From positions 124,001-188,000 of the forward strand of contig JAWWNJ010000195.1 of the NCBI GenBank assembly GCA_037176885.1: a DNA stretch of 64,000 bases, written 5' to 3'. Under the pieces are notes generated by a model. It searched no databases, was not told where the DNA came from, and saw only the letters and a list, made by a program, of their open reading frames with translations. Shown piece by piece: positions 1 to 10,162 of the stretch (position 1 is the stretch's first letter; every line of letters starts with the position of its first letter). The stretch comes from Favolaschia claudopus (lineage: Eukaryota > Basidiomycota > Agaricomycetes > Agaricales > Mycenaceae). Made by a program: the position numbers and the translations under genes.

Positions 1-180
1 GGGGTGATTTACGCAAAGCGACCTGTAGCCTCAATAAACACGCCAAGGGGTTTGAGGAGCTTTGGGTTGCTGAGAAGAGTAGAGAGGTGGAGTGAACCGT
101 AGATGCCAGCGGCCCTGCAGGCGGCCCGGATGGGTTGACAAAGTGGTTCCCATACCGGACAGTCCAGGACAAAGTGCGCA
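1..180 (-). pseudogene. LINE ORF2 C-terminal end (second half of a split copy)
   Basis: On the minus strand this encodes the end of a Tad-like non-LTR retrotransposon ORF2. It has an AHFVLDCP motif followed by a leucine-rich tail of the LLSNPKLLKPL and FIEATGR type and a stop near position 14. This tail follows the RNase H and zinc-finger region in fungal LINEs. The reading frame continues exactly from the fragment at 1302-1590 once the intervening element and one 8-bp duplication are removed, so both pieces belong to one insertion. Family assignment is by motif recognition; no complete ORF2 is present here. Confidence 0.7.
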
Positions 181-1301
181 GGTTAACCGACCGATCAACT
201 GGGTCCACTCAACATGTTGAGTGCACAGCCACGTTTCACACACCGCAAGGCACCTCCGGCACGTACCGAGGCTGAGTGTGACGGGTCACAGGCATAACAC
301 TCAACAAGCCCTTCGCTCGCACTCGCGATATCTCAGCCACTGACACCTTTACCTTCGGTTTTTCTTTGCATTCAGTGTAGTCTTTGCTTCTCCCATCCAA
401 TCCTGTGCCTTTTTCCCGCTCAAAGCTCGAAATTCGTCAATTTAAAAATGTTGCCGATGAATCCGATGGTTCCGATCTCACCCTGCTGCCGCTACAATAT
501 GAGCATCCCTTGTTGCTGCGAGTGCTCTCAAAAATATCTGTATACTATGCTTATGATTATGGAATGCTTTCTGGGGCTGTTTCTACATGGGACTCTCATG
601 CTCGAAGGGACTCAATCAATTTCTACGAAAAAATTCTTCGGCAGCTTGTTCTCGAGCTTTCAAGCGCGGCGGCTGGGAGAGAGGTTGGTGCAAGGGAAGC
701 TTTGAATGAAGATCAAGCAGTATCAAAGACTCAGATGTGCTCGAGAAGTGTCTTCGAGCCCACATTCCGGTGCTATTCTACTTATCTTATATATAATTAC
801 ATTGCTCAGCCTTTTCTTCGCTCCAGTGTGTTGCACTTGGAGGGTCTGTGCTGGCCACTGCTGCCCTTGACTGGTATGTTTTATTTCATGATCCAAGCTC
901 TCTGTACACTGAAATCTCTGGCATTCAGCAATATCACACATTGCACACTTCAAAAACAGGCAGTAGAATAATATCAAGAGGTCTCACTTCTTTATTTACT
1001 GCAGGCAATCACCCGAGACACCCACAATTAAGCATTCTTGATGCCGCTTTGATGTTGCTCTGTAAAGGAGTCATAATACTGGTATAATTTGTTCGAAATG
1101 TAGACTGTGACAATGACAATGACAGTAGACATATGTAATTCAAAATCATGCCGAAATGAAGTAGCTTTAACTCTCTGAGCATCTGTGTGCTTGCAGCGAA
1201 GTTCTCTTGAGGTTCTCCTTTCCTTCTTTCTTTTTTCTTCTTTTTCGACGTTTTTGCACGTTTTTCCCCTTATGGACACCCAGTAGTATCATCGGAAAAC
1301 C
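181..1301. mobile_element. 1.12 kb DNA-transposon-like insertion with 8-bp target duplication
   Basis: The sequence is bounded by direct repeats AGTGCGCA at 173-180 and 1302-1309. Its ends are imperfect inverted repeats (GGTTAACCGACCGATC left; the right end reads GGTTTTCCGATGATAC on the opposite strand). Removing it together with one repeat restores an open LINE frame through ETRAH/FVLDCP, so the insertion is read from host-sequence continuity. An 8-bp duplication is usual for hAT, and also reported for KDZ/Zisupton elements. No transposase domain is recognised inside. Confidence 0.75.
384..971 (+). CDS. uncharacterised 195-codon open frame inside the 1.12 kb insertion
   Basis: This open frame of about 195 codons covers half of the inserted element. 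I recognise no domain. Its composition is leucine/serine-rich, with hydrophobic stretches near the C-terminus. It could be a chance open frame, a captured host fragment, or a decayed element protein. The only argument for interest is its position inside a clearly bounded mobile element. No splice signals or start context favour expression. Confidence 0.2.
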   Translation: MLLPSNPVPFSRSKLEIRQFKNVADESDGSDLTLLPLQYEHPLLLRVLSKISVYYAYDYGMLSGAVSTWDSHARRDSINFYEKILRQLVLELSSAAAGREVGAREALNEDQAVSKTQMCSRSVFEPTFRCYSTYLIYNYIAQPFLRSSVLHLEGLCWPLLPLTGMFYFMIQALCTLKSLAFSNITHCTLQKQAVE

Positions 1302-1590
1302 AGTGCGCACGAGTTTCAGAGACCGCACCACAAGCAGGGCAGGAAGGGGAGTCCACGAGGCCGGACTTGAAGCGACGAAAGTTAAGGGGTGAGTGATCCG
1401 TTCTCAGTTGGGATATGGTGGATGAGGTCTTTCGCGGGAGGGTAGCGGAGGAGTACAGGGCGATGGGTGTGAGGGACGGGGGTGAGGGGTCGATGGCACG
1501 AAGGGCTGCGCCAGTCTTGGTTTGTCTCCAGCGCGTTTCCCACTCGCCATTTCGTGTTTTGCCGATCAATTTCGATGGGAAAATGGCCTC
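1302..1590 (-). pseudogene. LINE ORF2 C-terminal region (first half of a split copy)
   Basis: The minus-strand frame shows the region found just after RNase H in fungal non-LTR retrotransposons: a W..RW start, an SQLRTDHSPLN motif, and a zinc-finger-like SPSCPACGAVSETRAH. The frame ends artificially where the 1.12 kb element entered, and continues in 1-180. The upstream part of ORF2 is absent, so the LINE copy was 5' truncated, as is common for target-primed insertions. Confidence 0.75.
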
Positions 1591-2387
1591 AAAAAGCGCT
1601 GTGACATGTTACGAAAATAAAATAGATTCAATTCAGGTCCCTCTGTGACCTCAGACCTGTGACTTGAATTTACGGTCGAAATAGTACAGTACAAGACATA
1701 AGTACTTGCATCTTATGAGTATTTTCTTCCATTAAGACTAAGCAATACAATGCATTTCTGAGACGAACAAAACCGGAAGTTGAACCAAGCGCCCCAGCGA
1801 ACCAAACAAGAACAAGAACAAACGTGCCGTTTCCGGCAAGGGCATCCAGTCACACTGTAACACAGCTTGTACTGTCAAATCAAAAGTCACGCGACTGTAA
1901 ACGTGGACCGAACGCCATCACGTGACAGCTGACGACAAGTTCTTCGCGTCTTTCTTACGGCCAACATTGAATGGACCCAAGGCCGAAAGACTTCTCTTAT
2001 ACCTCAGACTTTGCCCTGGCGTCTTCTGTCCTCAATCGCACGAACACTGCACACCAAGACGTACTTGCTCTTTGCGCGCGCTTTTACGCTGACCTGGTTT
2101 GTGGCCAGTAGTGCGAAGACAATATCCTCGACTAATCACCGTTCACCTACCCACAGACAGATTTGTCCCTGTCTTCTGATGGCGTGAATGATATGGGAAT
2201 CCTACTTGCGGAGCTCGGTTCAACGCTCGATGTCTGTGCTCGCGTGAGTTGTCGATACAATGGGCCATAATAACTGTTACTGAGGTGTACGGTGTAGAGA
2301 CAAGACGAGCTCCATCCAGGCGTATTATCTTTGGCCCATTATAAAGTCCCAGCTTTGCATCGGAATCATACCGACTCCTATGAAGCG
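1591..2387. other. intergenic, upstream of the JmjC gene
   Basis: No coding region or repeat recognised. This would hold the promoter of the gene at 2388, but I see no element I can defend beyond AT-rich patches around 1600-1760 and a TTATACC-like run near 1996. Confidence 0.4.
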
Positions 2388-3536
2388 ATGTCAACCTTGC
2401 CACCTTCGATCGCTCCCGAGAACGCTTTCCTCTTGCCGATGGTTGCTCGATGGCTAGAACCCCCTTTGTCCTACTACACAATGGTGTCTTCGAAAGCAGT
2501 AGCCGTGCTAGAACGCCTTGCGCGTTGGCCATCTCCCCTGCCTCGCCATGAACAATTCCCCCTCCCCCCTAGCGTGCAGACTCCAACGGGGTCTTTTGTT
2601 ATTGATGATCTGCTTGCCCTTGGCCAGGACCTCATCAACTACCATGATCTGTGCGCCCAAGACAGCACTCCCATGGACACCGTAGCGTCCGTTATAGATC
2701 TGCTATTGAAGAGCTATCTCACTCAGCCTTGGCGAACAGGACACAGGGTGGTTTCCATGTCCAATATTGCAGCCACGGATAGGGGAATGCTACGTTGCCG
2801 TCTTGGATGGGAGACTGTGATGGGTCGCCTCGGGTCTCGGTTTGTCTTCGGGGACTATCATTGGCAATACACCCTGGAAGAATTGGACAAGGTGTTCCCA
2901 GCCCCACCTGCTACACTTCCAAAATTTGATCGTGCCCGAAAGGAGTATTTGGACCGCCGGGGTAGAGAACCCTGGGCTGCATCGGTCCGGACACCCCCTG
3001 GCTGGTTTAGCGATATGCACACCGACTTCGCCGGCCTCGCTCAAGCCATCGTTCATTTCGAAGGAGAGAAGCTGTGGCTATTGTGGCCTGCAACAGCGAA
3101 GAACCTCAAATGGTGGGGACTTCAGCATCCACAACCATGGATTGGACATCCCTCGCGACTCCTTGAGGCCCTGGATTCTCTCGAGGGCCTGGAGATCATG
3201 CACGTCTCTGACCCTTGCGCTTTCATTGTCCCTCCTTTCTGCATTCACGCGGTCATTGCTTTCGCCGGATCCTCCCATACATGTGTCTCGTTTGCGCATG
3301 CGGCGCATTGGGCGACCGCGCAGGCAGGCCTTGAATTCTGCAAAGGTCTTGTTCGCAACCCCATGTATCCTGCCAACAGTGCTGTTGAACTCGTGGAGAA
3401 GGTTGAACACGAAGCTCCGCTGTGGGAAAAAGTCATGGGCAAGAAGTCACAGGCAAGTGCCTATCTCGCAGCATGGAAGCGAGATACCGCGGCCATCTAT
3501 CTACGCCATAAAAACCGCAATGTCAGCTCCGTTTAG
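2388..3536 (+). CDS. JmjC-domain protein, single exon
   Basis: The encoded protein is 382 aa from the ATG at 2388; the frame is open further upstream but without an ATG. The C-terminal half carries a JmjC (cupin) fold signature: H211-T-D213 in DMHTDF, a 2-oxoglutarate-type Lys at about 228 in GEKLWLLWP, and the distal His at about 287 in PPFCIHAVIAF. H-x-D...H is the Fe(II) site of JmjC oxygenases, and the roughly 75-residue spacing fits. The protein lacks PHD, Tudor or other histone-reader domains, so a histone substrate cannot be claimed. Stand-alone JmjC-like proteins of this form are often expanded in agarics. The frame is uninterrupted, so it is probably a functional host gene. Confidence 0.8.
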   Translation: MSTLPPSIAPENAFLLPMVARWLEPPLSYYTMVSSKAVAVLERLARWPSPLPRHEQFPLPPSVQTPTGSFVIDDLLALGQDLINYHDLCAQDSTPMDTVASVIDLLLKSYLTQPWRTGHRVVSMSNIAATDRGMLRCRLGWETVMGRLGSRFVFGDYHWQYTLEELDKVFPAPPATLPKFDRARKEYLDRRGREPWAASVRTPPGWFSDMHTDFAGLAQAIVHFEGEKLWLLWPATAKNLKWWGLQHPQPWIGHPSRLLEALDSLEGLEIMHVSDPCAFIVPPFCIHAVIAFAGSSHTCVSFAHAAHWATAQAGLEFCKGLVRNPMYPANSAVELVEKVEHEAPLWEKVMGKKSQASAYLAAWKRDTAAIYLRHKNRNVSSV

Positions 3537-3662
3537 ACCAGGAACTAGGCTCGTAGTTTATTTGTAAAATCTAAATAAGAAAAGACATGGTTCAAAAGTG
3601 TATCAGGGGCTTCGGTCGCTATCCTACAACAGGACTATTAACTTACAATCTAGGCTTGATCT

Positions 3663-3745
3663 ATGGTGAAACACCACTAAATAGGTCCCATCATTGATGG
3701 GATCAGTGATGTCTCAAATCGACGAAACAAAAGTTTTCAAATTTA
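3663..3745 (+). repeat. decayed terminal segment of the TGGTG MITE family
   Basis: Starts TA-TGGTG and continues AACACCACTAAATAGG, then a CATCATTGATG..CAGTGATGTCTCAAAT stretch. It matches the left end of the 452-bp MITE at 53541, with a gap in the outer inverted repeat. A second, inverted relic lies at 7495-7620. Confidence 0.6.
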
Positions 3746-4166
3746 ATTACTCGCAGCGGAGAAGGGTCAGATGTACAGTGGTCAAGTGAGTTGCTAGCTG
3801 TCTCTTACTGCATCTCCTTCCACCCATATGCTACTTGAATGGGGTATAACTTATGTTAGGCTAACATGAGTTGGCTGCATTAACTTGACTTGACTTGACT
3901 TGAAGTTCTATTATATGCCGTACCTGGCCAGTGAGGCTATGCGGCAGTACAAGAGGGGAGGTTAAGGTTACATGATCACTGGTAGGTTACGGGACGATTG
4001 CGGTAAACAGAAAGGAAATGGAAATTTGGTATCGTGTAAGGAAAATGGTATGACGAGGAGAGACGTGAACGTGTGAATGAGGAACTAGTGTATGTAGGAG
4101 AGTGAGGTACTATAATGGGGTTGCGTGAATCAGAAACGAAGATCGCGAAAGGGAGAGAGAGATTAT
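3746..4166. other. non-coding, possible LINE 3' flank with short pentanucleotide repeat
   Basis: No gene. About four units of an ACTTG/TTGAC pentamer lie at 3883-3905. Relative to the minus-strand LINE ORF1 this is downstream, where short tandem repeats often end LINE copies, so it may mark the 3' end of a copy that has lost ORF2. Confidence 0.4.
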
Positions 4167-5756
4167 TTAATGAGCGTGTTGTTGAATGAACGGAAGGGGA
4201 TGAATTGAAGACTTATCCAACGACTCATGCAGATCCTTCATTCGCCCCGCGAGCGTCACCAGCAACTCCTTGCGCTTAGGACACGAATACGAATCAGCGC
4301 GATGCTTGCCGCCGCAGTTGAGGCATGCGACGGGCCCTGAACACGGCGTCGTTGGTGAGTGGTCGCCAACTGGCTTGGCACATACAGCGCAGGACGGTGC
4401 CTTGACGTTGCATCGAGCCTTCGTATGACCGTACTTGTAACAGCCCCAGCACTGAGAGATCCTTAGATGGGGGAATCCACGAGCGACAGTGGGACTTGTT
4501 GAGCAAAGCACGATGCGGCCACGAGAAAGGGCGAGGTCGACTTTATCACGGGACTGGAGGAGAAAATAGACCGAGCCAGCGAGCTTCGGCTTGCGTCCAC
4601 TAGCAGAGATGGCAGCAGCCTGCGCTTCAGACGGCGGACGGTTGACCCAAGTCGGCAGACCCGTGACGGGACCCAGGTCCGGGTTGCGCAATTCAAACTC
4701 GCGCTTGAGCTCCCGCATGTCTGTAACGTCGCGAAACAGGATGCCGTTGACCTGGAGGTGGGAGTGCAGCGCAACGGGGGCGATCCGACTGCCAGGGAAG
4801 ATAGTCGGGCCCCAGCGGGACCACTCCTTATCGAGGACTTGGGTGTCGGCCGCTGATGCAGGAACGAGGAAGATGCTGCTGTCATTCTGCTTCGTCGCAT
4901 AGAGAACAGAGGGGAGGGAGAGGGAAACGAGGTGTTTGTTGACAGTGGCGACTATTTCCGAGTAGGGTGCATTGAATAGCGAAGGTACGTCGCCGTCGAA
5001 CCGGACAAGGATGCGCTCGTCGCTGGGGGAGGGTAGTGGGGGCGGCTTGGGCTTGGGGACAGAGGGAGCGGGAGGCTTGGCAGCGGCGGCGGCGGCGACG
5101 GCTGCGTACGAAAGAGCCTTCTCGGTTTTGATGGAGGCGAGTTCCTTCGATAGCGACGTGATTGCCTTGTGCTGGGCCTCAGATTTCTCCGAAAGCTGCT
5201 TTAGGGACGGTGTGACAGTCTGGAGGAGGAGGGCGCTGAAGGAAGAGGTCGTCTCCGACTCACGGACGATGGTGACGTGGTTGACGAGCCGTTCCTGTAT
5301 CGCACTAAGAGCCTTCCAGAACTCCTGGGTGATAGCGCCAGAGGAGTGGAGCCACTTCAGAACATCGCCAAAGACCAAGGCCAGTGCATCGAAGGAGTCT
5401 GCATCGTCAACACGCACCCGGGAACTTGACAGAAACTCCTTCTTTGCTCTCAACGCTTCCGCCTGCAACTGTTTGGATTGCGCTGTCCGTCCAGCACGCT
5501 CAGGAGGGGGCTTCGAAGGCGCAGGAGGATGGTCGACTGCTACTGGCGAGATTGGAGAGGGAGGAAGAACCGGCGAGGTCGTTGGGGCGACGGCGGTGAC
5601 TGTTGTCGTCGATGACGTGGCAGCGGAGTTATCCGCGGAGACAGCGGCGAGCTGGGCAGCCTCGGCGGCCGCCTTGGTCTTGCGGGTCGTTGGGCGTGGG
5701 CGAGAGTCGGTGGAAATGGCGGCGAGGAACTTATTCTTGTCTTTAGATTTGGACAT
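4167..5756 (-). CDS. LINE (Tad-like) ORF1, gag-like zinc-knuckle protein
   Basis: This is a 529-aa nucleic-acid-binding ORF1 of a non-LTR retrotransposon. The ATG at 5756 (MSKSKDKNKF) is preferred over the longer open frame, because upstream codons overlap repeat sequence. The N-terminus is Ala/Pro/Ser-rich. The middle is a helical, Lys-rich region with a poly-Ala stretch. The C-terminus has three zinc knuckles in tandem: CWGCYKYGHTKARC, a CAVC..H..C variant, and CLNCGGKHRADSYSC. This is the ORF1 layout of fungal Tad-clade LINEs. The frame is intact, but the reverse-transcriptase ORF2 that should follow toward lower coordinates is missing, so the copy cannot move by itself. Confidence 0.85.
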   Translation of the reverse strand: MSKSKDKNKFLAAISTDSRPRPTTRKTKAAAEAAQLAAVSADNSAATSSTTTVTAVAPTTSPVLPPSPISPVAVDHPPAPSKPPPERAGRTAQSKQLQAEALRAKKEFLSSSRVRVDDADSFDALALVFGDVLKWLHSSGAITQEFWKALSAIQERLVNHVTIVRESETTSSFSALLLQTVTPSLKQLSEKSEAQHKAITSLSKELASIKTEKALSYAAVAAAAAAKPPAPSVPKPKPPPLPSPSDERILVRFDGDVPSLFNAPYSEIVATVNKHLVSLSLPSVLYATKQNDSSIFLVPASAADTQVLDKEWSRWGPTIFPGSRIAPVALHSHLQVNGILFRDVTDMRELKREFELRNPDLGPVTGLPTWVNRPPSEAQAAAISASGRKPKLAGSVYFLLQSRDKVDLALSRGRIVLCSTSPTVARGFPHLRISQCWGCYKYGHTKARCNVKAPSCAVCAKPVGDHSPTTPCSGPVACLNCGGKHRADSYSCPKRKELLVTLAGRMKDLHESLDKSSIHPLPFIQQHAH

Positions 5757-5810
5757 GATGGTGGGAGGGTCGAACTCTGATTTTGATAGGAAATTGCGTA
5801 AGTGCACGTG

Positions 5811-6372
5811 TCTCAAATTGACCCGAAAAAACTATTTATTGTGAGTTTTTATCCAATCGAGAATCCCTCTTGAGGGATTGAAGTACCATCTATTTACGCT
5901 CGGCGTCACGCATCAGAGCGGTGCCGAGATGCCGTCGCGTGACCTGATCGCTCGGTGATTGCTCCCAATCGGGAAACTCACTTTCGTCAGCGACGGCGCG
6001 TTGGCCTCGCTATATTGTGGTCCCAAAAGCATTGATACCTCGGTATGACGTGTCAATATATTTGTACTCTGGTCTGAAAGCTTCAGTGAATCAATACGGG
6101 CCGAAATTGGGAGAATCTACTGTAAAATTCGTGTATTTTAGCTGTTAGCCTCAGTTTTCGGCGGAATTTAGCGCGACACGTCTGCCAAAAAGCTCCCGAA
6201 TTCATCTCTAAGTCTGTTAGACGTGTAGAGGGTGTTCGGGGTACATGTGTTGGTTATTCGGAGCGTTGATTGTGGCGAGCACGTCGGGCGTACCGCGTAG
6301 CAGACTGGTGACGAGTCTAGGCAAGAGGATCAGAACCCTGGAGGCTCTGATCATGTGCAATAAATTTCATTG
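5811..6372 (+). repeat. relics related to the interior of the 452-bp MITE
   Basis: Two blocks, about 5811-5895 (GTCTCAAAT..TTTATTGTGAG..CCCTCTTGAGGGATT) and 6325-6372 (GGCTCTGAT..GTGCAATAAATTT), match in order the right half of the MITE at 53541-53992. They are separated here by about 430 extra bases. No function is inferred. Confidence 0.5.
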
Positions 6373-7494
6373 GGGGAGCTTTATTGGTACATACTCCCTT
6401 ATGGCGGTCAATGTGTCGTTTCAATCAAATCTGTGGAAAATGTCGATTTGATTAGATCTGCGTAAAAGTTTTCTTCGATTCTTGCGCTGAAAGTTATGGC
6501 GGGCCGCGGGGAGATGGCTGTGCATTTGATGATAAATTGATCCCTGGTTCGGCATTGGGACTTGAACAAAGCTTTGCTCCACGCTCCTTGCTAGTATCTC
6601 TTCAGGTATTGTCGTCTTGATTTGAACCCATCATCTGTGTGCTTGTGTGCTGCTAGACTCGAACCAATCTCTCGCTGGCACTTTGACGGGGAGGAATTAG
6701 TGCCAGGAGAGACTGGTGGAAGTTATCAGTAACTTGGCAGAGTGGAAATATACCCGATATGGTAATTACCTGCGCCTTGATGTTCGCATTTGTGGGCTGC
6801 TTGCCCTACCTATGCCTGAAGTAATTTGAGGGAATTATTCGGAGATGCTGCAGCTGCAATCCAGCCAAAATTCAGCTGCATCAGAGAGCTGCAGGGCCCT
6901 CAACGGTGGTCACTACTCGCCAGCTCCTTCTCACGCCTCCGGATTTGTGTCCCAATCGGATATATTTTGGGCTATTGCATCCGCACTCTGCCACGCCTCG
7001 CCTAAGATCTACCAGACTTTACTGAAGGTAATACCGAAAGTAAAGTGCTGGTCCGAGCCTAGTGTGCTGCTTTGAAACTGACCATCAGCTCTTCCTAGAA
7101 ACCAGCCAAAAATAGAGCTCTTTCATGTACTTCTGCATTTGAAGGGCTATACAGTAGTAGTCATTTATGCTGCGTCGTCTTCGTTGGTTTCAACCAGTTG
7201 AATATCTTGATATCTCGGCCACCGCCTCGCATCAGTCACACAGCCACCGGACTTCGGACCGACACAAACTTTTTACACTGGCACCCACAAACTTTCTACT
7301 AGACTCGAGTGAAAGTTTCTACACTTGCAAACGAAAGTTGAGTTTTGAAGGTTTTTGCACTTTTTTTCTACTTTGACTCAGAATGGACTTTTTATATGTA
7401 GGCTCCGACTCTGGCTTCATATGCTCTGAGAGAGGTCCATGAGCTACATACTACACTAATTGTAGCGAGGGAGTACGTTTTGAGTCTGCCCCAA
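6373..7494. other. non-coding stretch with one hairpin
   Basis: No credible gene. An inverted repeat at 6663-6717 (arms of about 19 nt, ACCAATCTCTC.. / ..GAGAGACTGGT, with a roughly 16-nt loop) is the only structure seen. Confidence 0.5.
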
Positions 7495-7620
7495 CCTTAT
7501 TCTGCAGCAGAAAATGCAATTTAAATTTGAAAATTTTCCGCCGGTCGATTTGAGACATAACTGATGGCATCAATGATAGGACCTATTGGGTGGTGTTTAG
7601 GCCGCGCGCATCCCTTCATA
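7495..7620 (-). repeat. inverted decayed terminus of the TGGTG MITE family
   Basis: On the minus strand it reads AACACCACCCAATAGG, then CATCATTGATG..ATGTCTCAAATCGAC and a TTTTCAAATTTAAATTGC stretch, matching 3663-3745 and the left end of the 53541 element. With 3663 it could bracket a decayed element of about 3.95 kb. Confidence 0.5.
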
Positions 7621-7970
7621 CAAAATACTTGTGAACACGGCCTCAAAACAGTCTGAAAACAGGTCGCGCAGATTTCATCCCCAATTTGTCCTTGTTGTTG
7701 ATCCCCGTTAATGAGGACGGTAGATAATGATAATATATGTCACTGAATAGCTCCAAAATACTTGATTGAAACAGAGAGTAAGAGAGCTGCTGTAATTTTC
7801 ACATTAGTTCCATCTTTTTGTAGCAAAACGAGCTGATACCCAGCTTGAAACTGAATCAAATTTGAGTGGTGGAATTCAGACGCTCAAAAAAGCCCCAATG
7901 ACATGGTTCACACACGCCAAATTTGATCAGACAATAGAATGGTGTATAGAATACAACATGAACATTCCTA

Positions 7971-8350
7971 CAGTTGCGGCGAAATCAATTTACTTACCAA
8001 ATATGGAAATTCCGATCAATCCCCGTCTTTTTCTTGGATATGAATGGGTTTCTCAAGCGGCAAGTTGACAAAAATGTTGAGAGCCTCAAGCCGGTATGTT
8101 TGGTGTAGAAAAGTCTGTGTTTTTGTATGGATTTTGCCGAGCTGGCCGGCGAGCTTGTCCGGGAAATTTCAGCCAAAACCTGTGAGAAGCATGACAGATT
8201 CGGCTTGTTTTTGTGGGTAGACCTATTCTACACAGGAAATACATCCCGTCTATCCTATTTCCACCGACCAGTGAGTCGTTTTTCTGTGCAGTAGGGCGGC
8301 TTTGATGGGAATTTCCATATTTGGTAAGTAGATTAATTTCGCCGCAACTG
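7971..8350. mobile_element. 380-bp TA-flanked MITE (CAGTTGCGGCG ends)
   Basis: Both ends share a 43-bp inverted repeat beginning CAGTTGCGGCGAAAT, with two mismatches. TA dinucleotides flank it at 7969-7970 and 8351-8352. TA duplications and CAGT-type ends are the signature of Tc1/mariner-like elements. There is no coding capacity. A decayed right-hand end of the same family is visible at 27000-27046. Confidence 0.85.
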
Positions 8351-8893
8351 TATGTGCTTGACTCAACAAATTAAAGATACTACACGATTCGGCATAAAAT
8401 GGCACATTGTCTGTTCACCCGTGTCAATTGTGTAGACAAAAAATCATATTTCTCACGTATCTCTCTCGCTCAGTGACTAGCGCCAAACAACAACAACTAC
8501 AACCCGTACCACCGCCACCCCCGGGTTCCGGTTTCATGTTCCGTTCCTACTGAGCTCCAGGCACTCTGTAGGGACAACAGTCCATCGTCCTGACCACGCC
8601 CGCTACCCACGCCCATTGCCCCACGCCCCACGCTGTTGCCCACGCCCATTGCCTGTTGCCCACGCCCACCGCCCACCGCCCATTTGCGTTGATCATCGTC
8701 ATCCGCACTTCACACTGCGCATCCAGCTCATCCCGCCCATTCGAGGCTCATAGTCGAAGCTTCGGCCGCTGGGGCGCAGGGCAGACCCTGAGCTTCTTAT
8801 TGAATCAGCGACGAGCGCATGAAGGTTGCGGGAACAAGTATTCTTGGGGGAACGGGAATACAAGAGACTACTGAAGCAAGGGATACAACAGAC
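8351..8893. other. non-coding, C-rich repetitive tract
   Basis: Contains a low-complexity run of CCCACGCCCATTGCC-type units at about 8588-8685. No gene is recognised between the MITE and the gene ending at 8894. Confidence 0.5.
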
Positions 8894-10029
8894 TTATAAG
8901 TACGGATGCTTGGCAACGGATAGGGGGTGCAGCTCAGTGACTGACAGACAGTGACAGGGTGGCGTCAAGCTCCTATTCCAACACTTCTCAACGTCTTTGA
9001 GCTGCTGCAACGCTCGCTTGTGGCGCTCCTCCGCATACGCCTTAACGCCGTTGAAGAGAATGAGGCGGTTCGCCATTTTCGCGTCCGAGCCAGCTGTTGC
9101 GATTGCCTTCTTGCTCAAATGCTTCTTCTCGTACTTCTTCAACTTCCCATTCAACTCGCGGAACTCGCCCTCAATCTCCGCGCGTGAGAGTTCAAGCTTC
9201 TGTCGCTCCGCGTCACTCTGGGTTGTTGAGTACCCACCCTCTTCGTCCTCGTCCTCCACCTCATCCCCCACGGCCGCCTGCTTGTTGACATTGGCAACTG
9301 CACCATTCTCAGCTTGCTCGGAAATCACACTCGCGTCCAACTGGACATCGTCAAGCGCATCGACATCAATTGGAAGGTTCTGGGTAGGTACAACACGGGG
9401 TACAGAGTCTATGCGCATGTCCTGCATCTCGGTATCCGGGTCGGCGGCAAGGAGAGGTGACGGCGAGGCTGAGACACTCGGGGGGGTGTCAAGGTGCATG
9501 GGCGGGTGGAGTTTGGCGGTAGGTGCAGCGGCCGTCTTGTTGACCCACAAGCTGAGGAGATTCTGTAGAAGAGATCAGCGGGGTCAAAGAATTAGCAACC
9601 GGGCCACGCACCGTGCTCTGCTTACTGCAAGCCTTCTTGGTGAGGCCGTTTGCGTCGCGCCAGAGCGATGTCCGTGAGCGTCCCTTGACTGGCGGCTCTG
9701 CGGCACAAAGAATGTCCGCGTCCTCACGTCGCCGCTTGCGCGCATCGAGCTGCCACAGCACAACTTTAGATTGTGGACACCATACACATGCGCGGAATAC
9801 ACACCTGGGCGTCCGTAAGCGGCTTGCGCTTCGACCCCCCACCCACACCTTCATCTTTTTCCACCTGATCATCTCCCTCAAACTCGGTTTCAGCGCCGGT
9901 TTCATCCACGAAGTCCGGGTCCTCGGTTTGGGCACTGGCTTCAGCTGCCTTTGAGCATGCTGTCTGGGCTGATTTCTTCGTCTGGGCCGCTCGCAGTGCG
10001 CCTTTGCGTTGTTTCGTGGGGCCAGGCAT
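8894..10029 (-). CDS. three-exon gene, basic/acidic coiled-coil protein of unknown function
   Basis: Spliced model, minus strand: exons 10029-9805, 9749-9612 and 9562-8894, with introns of 55 and 49 bp that both start GTGYGT and end CAG. All joins keep frame and give about 343 aa. The N-terminus (MPGPTKQRKGALRAAQTKK) is highly basic, followed by an acidic patch, a second basic cluster (DARKRRREDAD) and a C-terminal helical, probably coiled-coil segment (ELNGKLKKYEKKHLSKK). The charge pattern suggests a nuclear protein, but no named domain is recognised. Basic N-termini of this kind are common in lineage-specific agaric proteins, some linked to transposons. A further 3' intron near 8950 is possible. 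Confidence 0.6.
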
Positions 10030-10162
10030 GAGAAGAGAAGAGCAAGATGACAGATCCGAAGGGAACGGGTGCAATTTCCGGTTAGCTGGGCCCGAAAAAG
10101 TGAAACACCGTGGGAATATTTGGTCTGAAGGCGTAAATCGTTGTAAGGTAGGGCTCGTTCAT

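Noticed and set aside
4972..5844. 290-codon plus-strand frame opposite LINE ORF1
   Set aside because: It is the antisense shadow of the zinc-knuckle ORF1, whose motifs are clear on the minus strand.
8997..9677. 226-codon plus-strand frame rich in Ser
   Set aside because: It is antisense to the spliced three-exon gene and shows low-complexity shadow composition.
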